63,873 nt of DNA from Gelatoporia subvermispora B (lineage: Eukaryota; Basidiomycota; Agaricomycetes; Polyporales; Gelatoporiaceae): the NCBI GenBank assembly GCA_000320605.2, contig KB445818.1, positions 291,150 through 355,022 on the forward strand, in the 5' to 3' direction. The notes under the pieces are model-generated. The model saw only the letters and a list, made by a program, of their open reading frames with translations, made no database searches and had not been told where the DNA came from. Below, piece by piece: positions 46,421 through 58,447 of the stretch. Position numbers and translations under genes: made by a program. Each line of letters starts with the position of its first letter. Within the stretch, counting starts at the first letter, position 1.

Positions 46421-46792
46421 CGTCATAATGTCTCGATTGAGGTGACAACGGGTTAGGTCCTGTAGATGCATACTTTCATCGCCTCGTAAGTGATGACCAT
46501 TTGGTCGGCCCAACGTCACATCCTTGGGGTTACTGGTCCTTTCTCTCTGAGACCACTCCCGGGCCCTGGCCAAGCATGACGGTCCGTCGTGGTCCTTTAT
46601 CAAGTACTGAGTAGGTGTTCAGTATGGTGTAAATGTCCCCAGCTAACGCGTCAAATTGGAGGTCTTACTGCGATTTCGTTCGCCTTACGCGATTTGAGTC
46701 GGACTTCTATCACTACGTGGATTTACAGCGAAGAAAGAATAATCCTGTAGTTCGCTGAGGATCCACAGACATTCTGGACGTAATTTGACATA

Positions 46793-47515
46793 CTAAACAT
46801 CAGAATTATGGATACCTTTCTGGTGAAGTGTGAGATCGGGCGAGGTCGTCAATATTATCTGCAGATGTGAGGCATCGCCTAATTCTCTGCATATTGTGCC
46901 GATTTCGTCTACATTAAAACCAGGGAGGGAATCTGGGGATTCATCCGCTCTGAAGAGTACCGAAGAGATATAAAGGTCATTGAGCGCATCGATCACGTTG
47001 AGGACTGCATGTCTTGTACCCATTTCAGGATGTCGGCATCTTCAAGTCCTTCAATCTGAGTGACGCCATCATTTGACAAATGCTTGAGCAGCTCATGAAG
47101 CCAGAAAAGTGATCCATCACGCCCTGGTTTATGGACACCAACAGCCGTGATGCCCGTTTGCACGGCTGTCTTCCAAACGTGTCTTGATGAGGTTCCAAGA
47201 CGTAGTTTGTGATAATCCCCTGTAGAGTCCAGAGGACCCTGCAGCGTCTCCCAATCTTCAGGTTTGGAACAGCCATCTTTCCACGCGAAGATGCAACTAA
47301 ATGGAGCACGCATATCAACAAGGAGATAAAGGTCCACTCCATCGTTCGCCATGGTGGACTAGGCCGTTTCCCGGTTCTGTCGTAATCCTGACAGCAAGAG
47401 TGGTGGGTGTTTCAGGGTAGAGGCTGCGCGATAGCCGCGTAGAACTGGAGGTCTGAGAGCGGATGCTTCCAGTAAATTTAGTCACGATGTACGAATCGTA
47501 ATTAGCTGAGATCAC
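46793..47515 (-). pseudogene. Hypothetical protein, probably frameshifted
   Basis: Two coherent frames can be read. The first is 46993-47352 (MANDGVDLYLLVDMRAPFSC ... LKWVQDMQSST), with a possible upstream exon to 47515. The second is 46793-47023 (VLNVIDALNDLYISSVLFR ... DEIGTICRELGDASHLQIIL). They overlap out of frame by one base and no usable intron joins them. I do not recognise the family. It may be a decayed gene or a model I cannot resolve. Confidence 0.35.
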
Positions 47516-48747
47516 CTGTGCGATTCAATGTGTCAGATATGGAGGAGTGTCTCAAGAATCAGCGTTCGTGACGGAAGTGAGGATGGTTGGGGAGGTTTTA
47601 TACTTGATATCCAAAGCGTTGCAAGGCAGAGACCTGTGGCGCGGGCAGTCTTCGCTGACTACAAGCGAGTTGAATCAAGTATCAACCAGGAAGTCCACAG
47701 CCGAAGGGATTGACCAAGCTTGTACGATCCCGGGTCGTATAGCGTTTACGGAACAAAGTGGCCACAAACAAGCAAATGAGTAACTTCCATGCTTCGTGAA
47801 GCTCTCGGGCCTGCATCAGTGCCCGATCACAGTCGTACTAACAACGGGTCTAGGATGCCTTGGTCCAAAACATGAAACGAATCCACGGGTTCACAACCGA
47901 CCCGCGAGCCTCACCAGATAGGCGCACCACGACCGGAATGGCTCAGTGTTGCCACAAGCGCAGTCGACGCCACAATGCTTGTGACGCCAGTCGAATAAGA
48001 TTCGAATCTTTGGGAAGCTAAGAATAAGAAGGCCACTCGAACGGCATCGTGATACACGTACCCTCGGACGGGATGATCCGAGTTGCTACCACAGAATAGT
48101 GAAGGACAATAGGGAGACGGCCCGGTGAGCGTTCAGCTCAGACATGCTTTCATAGCGTATGTGGAAGAGTTATGCTTGGAGGTGGCGACGATGGCGGGTG
48201 TTTGCAAATGCTTGCTGGTGGCTCGTACAGTGTTCCAGTTGCCGCCACAGGTTGTACCGGAAAGGGCTCCATTCCGATCGCAGCTTACGTATCTTCCTTT
48301 GCCTGTCAATACAGTGAGATAAAGCTACCACAGATGAGCCGGTAGGCGATATGCTTTGCTCGACTTCGGGCTGTGGATCATCCGAGAATTGCTGTTGCAA
48401 CTTGTGGCCCCACTCTGCGGTTCGAGTCACCCAGCACGTTGAGTAGCTTCCTGGAAGGACAAAGCACATAGCATCAACATGACGGCGTAGCAGGTACCCA
48501 GCTTGATCACTGAATTTCGCTGATGAAGATAGGGTTTGTTGCGGGCTCTCCGCAGTCCTGCTGCCAACTGAGCCATCGCTATTTTTCAGAATGGATCCAA
48601 ACATCCTAGTCACTGTCGCTGTCCAGTTACATGCACTTTCAGAACGTCTCGGTTTTCTGATCCATATAGGGAGGTCGCAAGACATATCAAGAGGACTCCG
48701 AGCTTTCAGAAGTTGAATAATGACGTTGCAGAAGACTGGCCGCCACA

Positions 48748-49011
48748 TTGCCCCCAAGGCTCCCTGCAGCAGACACTAGCACTGACTCAAGAATTGAGGA
48801 GTTCGCACAGGACGCAATATTGCAGAGGTTCTACAGCACGTTCGTTCGACGTTTGTCGAAGTCAGAATCCCGGACATCACCGGCGTCGTCGAGTAGTGTA
48901 GTACTTAGTCCGCGGGATACGATTGGCAGCACGCTGTCAGCAGCGCAGACGCAGAAGCCAGACAACCAAGCGGAAAACCAGGTGATAGAAATTGAAGAAG
49001 ACGTAGAGTAA
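48748..49011 (+). CDS. Hypothetical C-terminal coding segment
   Basis: An 87-residue plus-strand frame (EEFAQDAILQRFYSTFVRRL, then a Ser-rich stretch and the acidic end VIEIEEDVE) reads like the real C-terminus of a protein. I could not connect it to upstream exons between 47.5 and 48.7 kb. Family unknown; it may be a fragment. Confidence 0.25.
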   Translation: MPPRLPAADTSTDSRIEEFAQDAILQRFYSTFVRRLSKSESRTSPASSSSVVLSPRDTIGSTLSAAQTQKPDNQAENQVIEIEEDVE

Positions 49012-49254
49012 TAGATATCGTCCTCTGAGAGCAAATGTTTCGGTCGTTCGAATAGGGTATCCCTTCATGGGCCGCTGACTTGAAGCTTGAAGTTGTTGTG
49101 GGAGGGGTTACGTCAGCAGCGCGGAGAGGAAGCGGGGCGCGCGAAGTGATCCCGTCAGGCTGCTGCCAAGCTACGTGTCCGAGGCTACTCGAGCAACCGT
49201 CCTACTCGTCTTTCTGCATGCCCTCTGGTCTCAGTGCGCCGTGAGGAGACTAAC

Positions 49255-52200
49255 ATGCGCGGCCTGAAGGTCATCCTGCTAACCCTGGTCGCATTACCTG
49301 CTGTATTCGCGGTCAAATCGCATGATTTCAAGACATGTTCTCAGGCGGCATTCTGTCGGCGAGGACGCGCTCTCGCTACTCGAGCCAGGGAGAGCTCGTC
49401 GTGGACATCACCCTACTCCGTTGACCCAGCAAGTGTCACTATAGATCCTACAAAAGCGACCTTTACGGCCGGCGTTAGGTCGTCGATATACCCGGAGATC
49501 AAGTTCGGCCTAGACGTACGCGTCCACGAGGATGGTGTTGTTCGAGTGAGGATGGACGAGGTAGACGGGCTCAGGAAGCGCTACGATGAGGCGTCGTCCT
49601 GGGCACTCATTGCGGACCCAGAGATCAGCCGCGAAATTCAGTGGACCGTGGCAAAGGATGCGGTGCGCGCGGTCTATGGCCACAACAATAACATTGAGGT
49701 CGTGGTAGCGTATGAGCCGCTGAAGGTGTCCCTGCTACGCAACGGGCAGGAACAAATTGTGCTAAATGGCGACGGTCTCCTGCACATGGAGCATTTCCGG
49801 ACGAAGGAGGCGGTCGATCAGGAGAAGAGCGGATGGGCACTGCCGGAGGCACCGGAGGAAGGGCTCGACCTCGAGGATGCACAGGTGGTCATGCAAATGA
49901 ACCCGCGCTCGTGGTTTGAGGGCGTCGGCGACGACGGTTGGTGGGAAGAGACTTTCGGAACGTGGACAGACTCTAAGCCTAAAGGTACGTGCGCTGAGAT
50001 GAGCTCGTGGCGTCGCTCAGCTTAGCTCACTCTCGACCTTGACGTCGTTGTAGGTCCCGAGTCCCTGTCGATCGATATTAACTTCCCCAATCACGGCCAC
50101 GTCTATGGTATCCCTCAGCACGCCACACGACTATCCTTGCCTACTACGGCTGGAGAGGACGCGTACTACTCGGACCCATACCGTTTGTACAATGCCGACG
50201 TGTTCGAATACCTCGCGGACTCTACCATGTCGCTGTACGGATCGATTCCCGTGATGCACGCGCACTCCGCCGAGTCGACCGTCGCGATCTTCAACGCTGT
50301 CGGGTCCGAGACCTGGATCGACGTCGCTCACTTTGTTCCAAAGTCAACTCATACGCATTGGATATCCGAGTCCGGTATCATGGACATCTTCCTCATGCCC
50401 GGACCGACCCCCGCAGATGTATTCGCCCAGTATGCTCGCCTCACGGGTACCTCGGCTCTCCCTGCGCAGTGGGCACTTGGCTACCACCAGTGTCGGTGGA
50501 ACTACATCAGCTCCGATGACGTGCGCGACGTACAGACGCGCTTCGACGAGGAAGATATACCTGTTGACGTCTTCTGGCTCGATATCGAGTACGCAGAGGA
50601 CCACAAGTATTTCATCTGGGACAAGAAGAGCTTCCCTGACCCCGTAGACATGCTGCACGACGTTGAGGCTATCCAACGCAAGGTGCATGCGTTGGTTTGT
50701 GAATGTGGACGTATTTCTCATGTCCGATCTTTAGATGGTGGTCATCGTGGACCCGCATCTGAAGCGTACAGACAACTACCCGATTTACCAGCAAGCGAAG
50801 GACTTAGACCTACTGATCAAGAAAAAAGACGGCCAAGAGTATGAGGGCTGGTGCTGGCCAGGAAGCAGTGCATGGGTCGACTTCTTCAACCCCGCCAGCT
50901 GGGACTGGTGGAAGTCACTCTTCAAAACTATGCCCGAGGGCGACAAGTGGGCCTGGATCGATAGTACTGAGAACACCTATATCTGGAACGATATGAATGA
51001 GGTAATATTGGTGGCGAGGTTTGTGTGAGCAAAGCTGAACGGGTTTCTATAGCCTTCGATTTTCAACGGCCCAGAGATCAGCATGCCTCGTGATAATATC
51101 CACTACGGAGGCTGGGAGCATCGTGATGTGCACAACATCAACGGCATGCTTTTCGTGCGTTCAGGTACCCACTCTCTCGGCAGCACCATCTGATGCGTCC
51201 CTATCATACTAGCACAACATGACCGCGCAAGCAGTCATGCACCGTACTGACCCGCCCAAGCGGCCCTTTGTGCTCACCCGCTCTTTCTATGCGGGCTCCC
51301 AGCGCCTAGGTGCGATGTGGACGGGCGACAACCTCGGCACATGGGAACACATGGCCGTCGGCGTGTCCATGGTACTCTCGCTCAACGTCGGCGGTTTCAG
51401 CTTCTCCGGCTGTAGGTCCAGATAAACTTGTGCCAATCGAGCAGTGTCTGACGAGAAACGGGCAGCTGACGTGGGCGGCTTCTTCGGCAACCCGGAGCCG
51501 GATATGCTCGTGCGCTGGTACGGCGTGGGCGCGTTTTCGCCGTTCTTCCGCGCGCACGCGCACATCGATACGAAGCGCCGCGAGCCGTACCTCCTCGAAG
51601 AGCCGTACAAGAGCATTGTCCGTGACATCCTGCGGCTCCGCTACAGCCTCTTGCCGGTGTGGTACACCGCGTTCCGCGAGGCAAGCGTGAATGGGCTGCC
51701 AGTGGTGCGCCCGCACTACGTCGTGTTCCCGCAGGACGAGGGCGGCTTCGACCTCGACGACCAGTACTTCGTCGGTGGGTCCGGGCTGCTCGTGAAGCCC
51801 ATCACACGCAAAGATGTCACGGAGACCACCATGTACCTGCCCGAGAACGAGGTATGTCGCACGACTATGCTCAGGTACCCGTACCCGTGGATCTCATGAA
51901 CGCCGCTAGGTCTACTACGACTACTTCACGGGTCACGCGTACCGTGGTGCTGCGACGGGCAAGAACGTGACCGTCCCTGCGGAGCTGCACCAGATCCCGC
52001 TGCTCATCCGCGGTGGGTCAATCGTCCCCACCCGCGAGCGCCCTCGGAGGGCGTCCCCGCTCATGAAGCATGACCCGTTCACGCTGCGTGTCGCACTCAG
52101 CACGACGGGCACCGCACGCGGCGAACTCTACCTCGACGAAGGTGAGACGTTCGCGCACCAAGCAGGTCAGTTTGTCTGGCGCGCGTTCGAGGCCACCGCG

Positions 52201-52527
52201 GAGAAGGGGGGCAAGGAGATCCGCATCCGCAGCCGGGACCTTGCCGCACGGAACCTGGACACGGCCGTCGACGGCGTGGCGCTTACAACGTATGACGCGC
52301 GGAATGCATTCGCGAAGGATGTGGCGCGCGTGAGAGTAGAGCGGATCGTCGTACTGGGGCTCAGTAGGGAGCCGAGGAGCGTGGTGGCGGATGGAAAGGA
52401 AGTGCATTGGGAGTACAAGGCCGGTGCGGCCGCGGCGAGCAAGGGCGAGGGCACTGCGAGCATGCTCCTCGTTAAAGACCCGCACGCCAGCATCACCACT
52501 GACTGGGAGATAACCATTCATTTGTAA
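49255..52527 (+). CDS. ROT2: Glucosidase II catalytic (alpha) subunit, GH31
   Basis: Model join(49255..49984,50054..50682,50735..51001,51053..51154,51213..51411,51466..51851,51910..52527) encodes 976 residues. The start gives a signal peptide ([20 protein letters not shown]) followed by the family's [14 protein letters not shown]. The GH31 barrel has the nucleophile motif WNDMNEPS (Asp ~539, split by an intron after Glu) and the acid/base motif [12 protein letters not shown] (Asp ~615). Also seen are the family blocks [25 protein letters not shown] and [11 protein letters not shown]. It trims the two inner glucoses from N-glycans in the endoplasmic reticulum, together with a beta subunit not found here. 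The 5' flank carries a fragment of a dispersed repeat. All seven exons join in frame. Confidence 0.96.
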
Positions 52528-53505
52528 AACGAAGGACTCGGTGAAGGATATTTATAGACATGCTTCTGTGTCGCAAGACGGCTTCTGCCCCAGGCTCCTG
52601 CCCATCCGCCTGCGTTCGTTGAGGGGGAACTATCCTAGACGGGCTGCGAGGCTTCATACTAGCCCAGCCACACCTCAGCCACCTCAGCCACCGCTTATTT
52701 CAAGTCCGACTGATTACCGACCTCTATTTTAAACTCCCTAATCTTAATCCCCCTCAACTCTCTACGGCGGCTGGCGGAAAACACTTACAAACATCGGTGT
52801 CCGGCCAGCAAGTCTCCTCCATTTAGAAGGACTCCCCGCGTCGGGCAGGATATCCGCGGCGAATTTCCCCTGTAGCATGTGCCTCCTCCATGGTAATGTC
52901 GGAAGTTCAGCCCGGAGATTCTAATCGATTAAAAGACGTGATAAAGGTTTATCAGCAGATGCGGATTACAAAGCATTTTAACCGAGACGGATAATTGTAA
53001 TGGGTCACTTTATAATTGCTTACAATGCTTTCGCAAGACCTGTCTGTCCCGTGCCTTGCGCGCGCGTAAGCTGACTTTCTAAACCCTTTACGAGGAATTC
53101 AAATGGATTACAAATGCTTCTATTGTAACGAAAGTTGAGAAAGAATTACAAGTTCTAATATGAGGAACGACGAATTATAATACAATACAAACCATTGCTA
53201 AACCCCACGGAAAATCGCAAATAAGATCGCTGGTTAAGCTCATTACAGTACGAAAAATCTGACCAGCTACTACTACTAGCAGTGTATTATGATTTGCATT
53301 TTTGTAACCGCATCTTACAACCCCAGCACGTTTATAGAACACCTGCGTCGGCGAGAAATCGAACCACGCACCTAATAGGTTATTATATTACAGACATATA
53401 TTACAAGCATTCTAGACCACTTCACCAGGAAGGACTATACCTTGTAGGAACCTCAGTGCCATTTGATTGACAGCGTGCAATGGTACATGGAATACACTAC
53501 GGGTC
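52528..53505. other. AT-rich intergenic region
   Basis: No protein gene is seen. The stretch at 52900-53450 is much richer in A and T than its neighbours and repeats TTGTAA/TTACAA words many times. A pol III-type motif pair is described separately. Confidence 0.5.
53340..53430 (-). repeat. tRNA-like / SINE-like pol III box pair
   Basis: On the minus strand an A-box-like TGGTCTAGAATG (53408-53419) is followed about 54 nt later by a near-perfect B box, GGTTCGATTTC (53355-53365). Stems around them do not form a proper cloverleaf, so it is not a functional tRNA. A tRNA-derived SINE head, with the AT-rich stretch towards 52900 as its body, is possible. Confidence 0.35.
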
Positions 53506-55342
53506 TCAGGACTGTGTGTGTGCACTACGACGGACCGGCCTCATGGATTCAGAAGCAGTACTAGATCCCCCACGTTGCCTTCCTCTCTTAGCCCCAGGAA
53601 TTGGAAGATCCTCAGTCGGGTGATCAAGAGGGCAAGGCTCGTTTGCCCGGTCCTGCCCCGGCATAGTCATAGTTGTAGTTTCCTGGTAGTCAGCCGGGCT
53701 TGCATACAGGGGCCCGACGTTGAGGCTTCCGACTGGTAACATATACTTGGTTAACACGAGAATGCAATGTAAATGAATGTGCAAACTTACCGAGCGATCG
53801 AAGACGCCTATCGAAGGTTTCAGCATTTGTAGGCTCGCGAGCAGCCACCTCGCCCGCAGCCACCTCCGGCGCTGCCTGAGTATCATCACCGGCATGTGAC
53901 GTACCATCCCCATTGTTGACGCCGCTGGTATAGTCGCCGTCGTCATCGGGAATCGCATTGAGGTCCGGGGTGAAGTCTTCGATCTCGATAGGTTCAGATG
54001 GACGCCGGCGATCTCTCACTGGATGATCCTGCAGGACAATGCTGTCCCAGACTTCGAAGATACGCTTGCCGCCGTCCTTGTGACGAGCCTCTTCGAGAAG
54101 ATCCTTGTACTGCGTGAAGCGGATGTGGTACGGGATATGGGTCTGCGCACCCGACTCTTCGAATGCCGTATCGGGAGAAAGTATATAGATTGCCTGTGTC
54201 AATCAATATATATAAGTATTAACCAGATACGAAGAGTGCATACTTACCGCGATTGATATCCATGCGATCATGCCAGCAGTCACGCCTGACAGGTTCCAGC
54301 TCCAACTAATGGCCGGACGCCCCTGACTCACTCCGTAAATGAGACGCCGCAGGGCCTACAATGCTCACGTTAGGTCATTCGAGGCGACAAAGCTATGGTG
54401 AGACTCACCTCGGCTAGTAGTTTGTTACCGGAACAACCGACGCCGCCTGCACGAGCAACTTGGCCCTGGTAGAGGATTGGCGGGTACGCGTCGTACGGAC
54501 AAGCGGCGCTTGACCCATTGTATCCGGCAAGTCGCTTCAGACGGTTCAGGGTGGTCGCCGAAGCTACTGCTTTGGGTTGTACTGCATCGATATCCATGCC
54601 GATAGATGGGCGGAACACGTCGCGAAAGACATCTCGAAACTTGCTGATGAATGCAGACCACCCGTCACCGACACCTTTGAGGAACTGAAATGAGGTTATT
54701 ACACATATCATACAAGTAAGCACTGAATACGACTTACGTGGTGCCTGAAGGTTGGGCCTCGAAGGGTCGGGATCCACTCACCCCCGAGTGTAGCGAACAG
54801 GTCCGAGACAGAGCACAACGTCAGCACGTTGCTCGTCGTGCTGAGTGTGCTGCTAGGGTCGTCCAGTTCGTCCTTGGTCCCCGGGCGAATGAGGATCTCG
54901 AGATCGCTAGCCATAACCCACGGACGCTCGATGAGGCTATATCTCTTGCCGAGCCTGTAAAGTGACATAAGTAGGTCGTCTGTCTCTGTGCTGCCTGCAT
55001 CGTTTGCGCGGGTATCTGCACGAGTGACTTCGGCAGACTGCTGTGCAGCGGTGAGCTCGGAATGGAGGCGTTTGTTCTCTAGCTGCAGTTGCGCAATCTG
55101 ACCCTCGAGCTGGATCATGTTCTGAGGCCGAGTGATAAGTCAGTAGCATTCATGTATAGAATCAGATACTTGCCTCGTGATGACGGGCTAGGAGGCTGCT
55201 TGGAACCGGGATAGTGGTCGCAGTCATAGAGGGAATTGGTTGGCTCATGGTGACTTGTGCGAGAAGTAGCGAACTGCCCGGCTCCTACAATGTACGACAG
55301 CCTTATATCGTTGTACTGAGGCTGTCCCGAGCTTGCCTCCAT
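53506..55342 (-). CDS. Conserved Agaricomycete protein of unknown function
   Basis: Pieces read in order from ATG 55342 are: MEASSGQPQYNDIRLSYIV; a coiled-coil exon (MIQLEGQIAQLQLENKRLHS); and a block with LMSLYRLGKRYSLIERPWV. Then follow GDGWSAFISKFRDVF, YDAYPPILYQGQVA, and SPDTAFEESG with HIPYHIRFTQYKDLL and RIFEVWDSIVL, an acidic linker, and a basic end (RPVRRSAHTQS). The last intron (donor GTAAGT near 53789) joins LRSLG to GSLNVGPLYAS and leads to the TGA at 53506. I recognise the order of blocks as a large Agaricomycete family of unknown function whose members often end with SPDP/T...IPY...F..Y. No enzyme motif is seen. Exon borders in the N-terminal third are approximate. Confidence 0.65.
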
Positions 55343-55904
55343 GAGCGAAATGGGTCCGGAATAGAGTGTGAAATGCGACGTCTGCTTACCATGTGCTGCA
55401 TTTCGGAAATGACTACATTGCGAATGCTTTGGCACACCTGGATCTCAATGTACGATGTCAAGTCAGTTCTATCTGATAGATCAGATATGAACAAGAACAT
55501 TACCTTTTTCGGGCTGCTATGCTGAGCCGCCGTTTGAGGGCACACGTGTTTGTGAACGGTCTGTAGCACAGGTTTGACACACGATGTAGGACGAGAGCCG
55601 AGAGGTCTCGAGAAGACGGCGAAGCCATGTAGATATTATGACATGGGGCCTTCGTATTCCGCCAGGATGTCATGCGACCACCCGCACCGGAAGATAGTAT
55701 GCTGTAGTATTCATCAGCACACGTAAGTTCAGATAAAGGAACATGTGAAGATGAACAGATACGTACCATTCATCTTCTGGTACATTGAGTTGCAGCCGTC
55801 GCCCTTACGCGTCCTCCTTCTACAGTCACGCGGCAATCTTCCTTTTGCAAATACCCCTAGCCACACCGCCGAGTGTTGCCTATGTCGGGACCAACTGGTA
55901 GCTC
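55343..55904. other. No gene recognised
   Basis: It lies between the conserved hypothetical gene and the fragment mosaic. Short frames only; it may contain the promoter of the minus-strand hypothetical gene. Confidence 0.4.
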
Positions 55905-56617
55905 CTTGCGCGGGGGCTCTTCTTCGAGGTATGCCTCGCAGTGAACGTCTGGCTCGCAAGGTACTTCCGTGACTTGCCCGCGACTCGGTCGCCGAACATG
56001 CGTGCTGTCGGCAATACGGCAAAGAGGAGGGTGGCTACAGCCGAGATGAAGAACTGCATAGATATCCTCGTTAAGGTCGAGATCCTTTTGAGCCTTGGAG
56101 ACACTACCGCGCGTGGTCATGAAGATCGCGTTGAGGAAGTCGGGGTGGCCGTAGTGCAGCTTGCCACCAATCCACGCCAGCGAGCGAGCAGTAAGAGTAC
56201 CGAACGTCTGTTCCTTGCCAGCTGTGAGATCACCAAGGATACCAATGTTCTTCGAGAAAATGTACTCGCGCGCACCGACAATGGCGACGGGAGTACGCTT
56301 GAACTCCTTGTGGCCCCACTGGACGTACGGGCTCTGGTTCGAAACCGAGTACTCCTCGAATTTACCGAGCACGTTCCGGATCTTGAGACACTCCTCGAGA
56401 TAGTTGTCCTGGTTAGCATCGATAAGCTGCAGCCTGCAGGTACTCGCCGCGGTAGAAGATGATCGCGTGGTTCTGGTTGTCAGACTTGCTGTCACCGAGA
56501 ATTGGGTTACCAGGAAGCTTCATGTGGAACTTGGGCCGGCGGCGTCCAGTCTTGGCGATGAACTCAGAGTGACGGTCAATGAGCGCAGAGAACAGGCGCA
56601 GGTCGCCGCCCTCTTCG
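55905..56617 (-). pseudogene. Shuffled fragments of 1,3-beta-glucan synthase (FKS, GT48)
   Basis: Three FKS pieces are joined in a non-native order. Piece 1 (56617 to about 56055) is from the central catalytic domain: [90 protein letters not shown]. It is frameshifted by a 7-bp duplication at CTGCAG near 56430. Piece 2 (about 56055 to 55938) comes from the region before it: [34 protein letters not shown]. Piece 3 (about 55938 to 55905) is [10 protein letters not shown], which normally leads into piece 1. The enzyme makes wall glucan at the plasma membrane; this copy cannot. Confidence 0.85.
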
Positions 56618-58447
56618 GCAAAGTTGAGGATGAAACTGATGACCTGGGTTCCACCGTCCAGGGCAGCAGTGACAATGTAGCTGCCAGACACACAACATCA
56701 GTGTCCGCGCATCGCTCCACATAACCGCGTGCACGTACTTGTACTTCGTGAACCAGCGCGGGCAGCGTCTGCGCACGAACCACTGCGAGAAGACACCGAT
56801 GACCATGCCGGGGTTGACCGAAGTGTTGATGCCGACCGACAGGAAACATGAATATTGCATGATGACCGACGTGTTGAAGTTCTCGAAGCCCACCTTGGGC
56901 CAGATCTTGTGCGGGATCCAGAACACGAATGGCATGAATACTCCGATCGCGAGCGAGATGGGCACCATCTTGTATGTCGCGTGGGCGCCGAACATCTCCG
57001 GGCTGAGCGCTCCCCACGAGATCGCGTTCGAGTTATACTGCTGCGCGTTTTGACCGGACCACAGACTGCGCATGCAGAAGGTCACGCGCGGCGCCAACTT
57101 GACATACTGGCCGAGCTTCAGATCCTGCAAGAACGCAATACCCTGGATCATCGGGTGCTGGCGGTACAGCGTGCCATACATGTTCGCGACGGGCTGGCCC
57201 GGCAGGATGTACGCGGTGATCATCTGGCAGAAGCCCGTGCCGGATGACGTGAACTCGTAGAAACCGATGACGGCAGCAAGCGTCCCGTAGAGCGCGCAGA
57301 AGATGAACGAGATGAAGATGAGCACGGTCAGCGTCCACCACAGCATGCCGGAGTGACCGGTGTAGTTCGCTGTTGACCCGTCAAACCGAGCTCATCATGC
57401 ACTGGTTGGACAATACTTACTGGCTTGAGCGATACCGTATGCAATGACAAGCACGAGGAGGTACCACCAACGCGGGATCTGCTTGTAGACCTTCATCTTT
57501 TCCCAGTGCGCATCGTGGACGAGGTATTCCTCCTTGTTCCACGGGTTCAGCGCAGTGACGAAAGGCTTGAGGTCGTTCCAGTGCCACAGCAGAACGTGTG
57601 TGAAGCAGGCGCCAAGGGACAGGTTGGACGTGATCAGGTACAGGGCATTCGATCCCATCTTGGAGCAAGCCGGCATACCCGTATCCGAGCAGTTGCGAGC
57701 CGATGAGCGTGAAGATCGCGATACCGGGGTTCACCTGGTTGTTGTAATACACTGCCCGAATCGGATGAGGCGCTGTCCGATAGTTGGATATGCACGAGAC
57801 TTACGGTCCTGGACAGAGATCACTTGGATGGCGACAGCAGATGTGGCAGCCGTCGAAGACATGATGATGATGGCGACATGCTTCTTAACTATGATGGCCA
57901 GTGAGTCTATCACAGATTGTGCCAACTTGTTGATCGAGCTTACTGTTGAACGGCCCCGGGTTGAGGAAGCAGAACAAGCCCTTGTCGGGCAACGCAGCGT
58001 GCATCGCTGTGCCAAACCAGTACGAAAGGACGAGGAGGAAGAGCGTCGAGACGTTGATTGTCTGAGGCTTGAAGTAGTAGATCTGCGCCAGGACACTGTC
58101 GACGACGGTCAGCTCGCGATCACGGAATTTGCAGCGGATCATGGACTGACGCTCCGAAGGCCGAGAAGCCAAGACCAAGGAACCATGTTCGGAAGGTGTT
58201 AGCCTGCAGCTCAGGGTCGTCCTTGGTTGACAAGACCTAGACGACGAACGGCAGGTGAGTATATGCGCCCTGTCAGAATAATGGGTGGTGGTGTTACCTT
58301 GATGGCGACCTCGTAAGCCTCCTCGACAAGGTACTCCTCCTCGGCGGCCTCGTCGTTCTGGAGGTGCTCTTCGAACTCCTCGACCTCCTTGGCCATCACG
58401 GCATCGTCAACGGAGACATCGCTGTCGTCAACGCCCTTCTTCTCCAT
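56618..58447 (-). pseudogene. OPT-family oligopeptide transporter, internally deleted and truncated
   Basis: From ATG 58447 the N-terminus is intact (MEKKGVDDSDVSVDDAVMAK, then after a normal intron VLSTKDDPELQANTFRTWFL, LPDKGLFCFLNPGPFN, AIIIMSSTAATSAVAIQV). At about 57668 the frame GSQLLGYGYAGL runs directly into NALYLITSNLSLGACFTHVL in another frame. The roughly 250 residues that OPTs carry between these points are missing. The C-terminal half continues ([53 protein letters not shown]), then stops at 56618, where it is fused in frame to FKS sequence. Full-length OPTs import small peptides at the plasma membrane; this copy is almost certainly dead, although its introns remain. Confidence 0.85.

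Noticed and set aside
48170..48757. A 195-residue minus-strand frame
   Set aside because: It has no recognisable domain, splice context or composition that favours it over the short plus-strand C-terminal segment beside it.
50131..52517. Several minus-strand frames of 100-170 residues inside glucosidase II
   Set aside because: The plus-strand GH31 exons with both catalytic motifs explain this sequence; the frames lack independent support.
53330..53440. A functional tRNA on the minus strand
   Set aside because: A and B boxes are present, but the acceptor and T stems do not pair over their full length and no convincing anticodon arm forms.
56739..57247. Plus-strand frames of 104 and 130 residues across the OPT region
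   Set aside because: They are exact antisense shadows of the transmembrane exons of the minus-strand OPT pseudogene.
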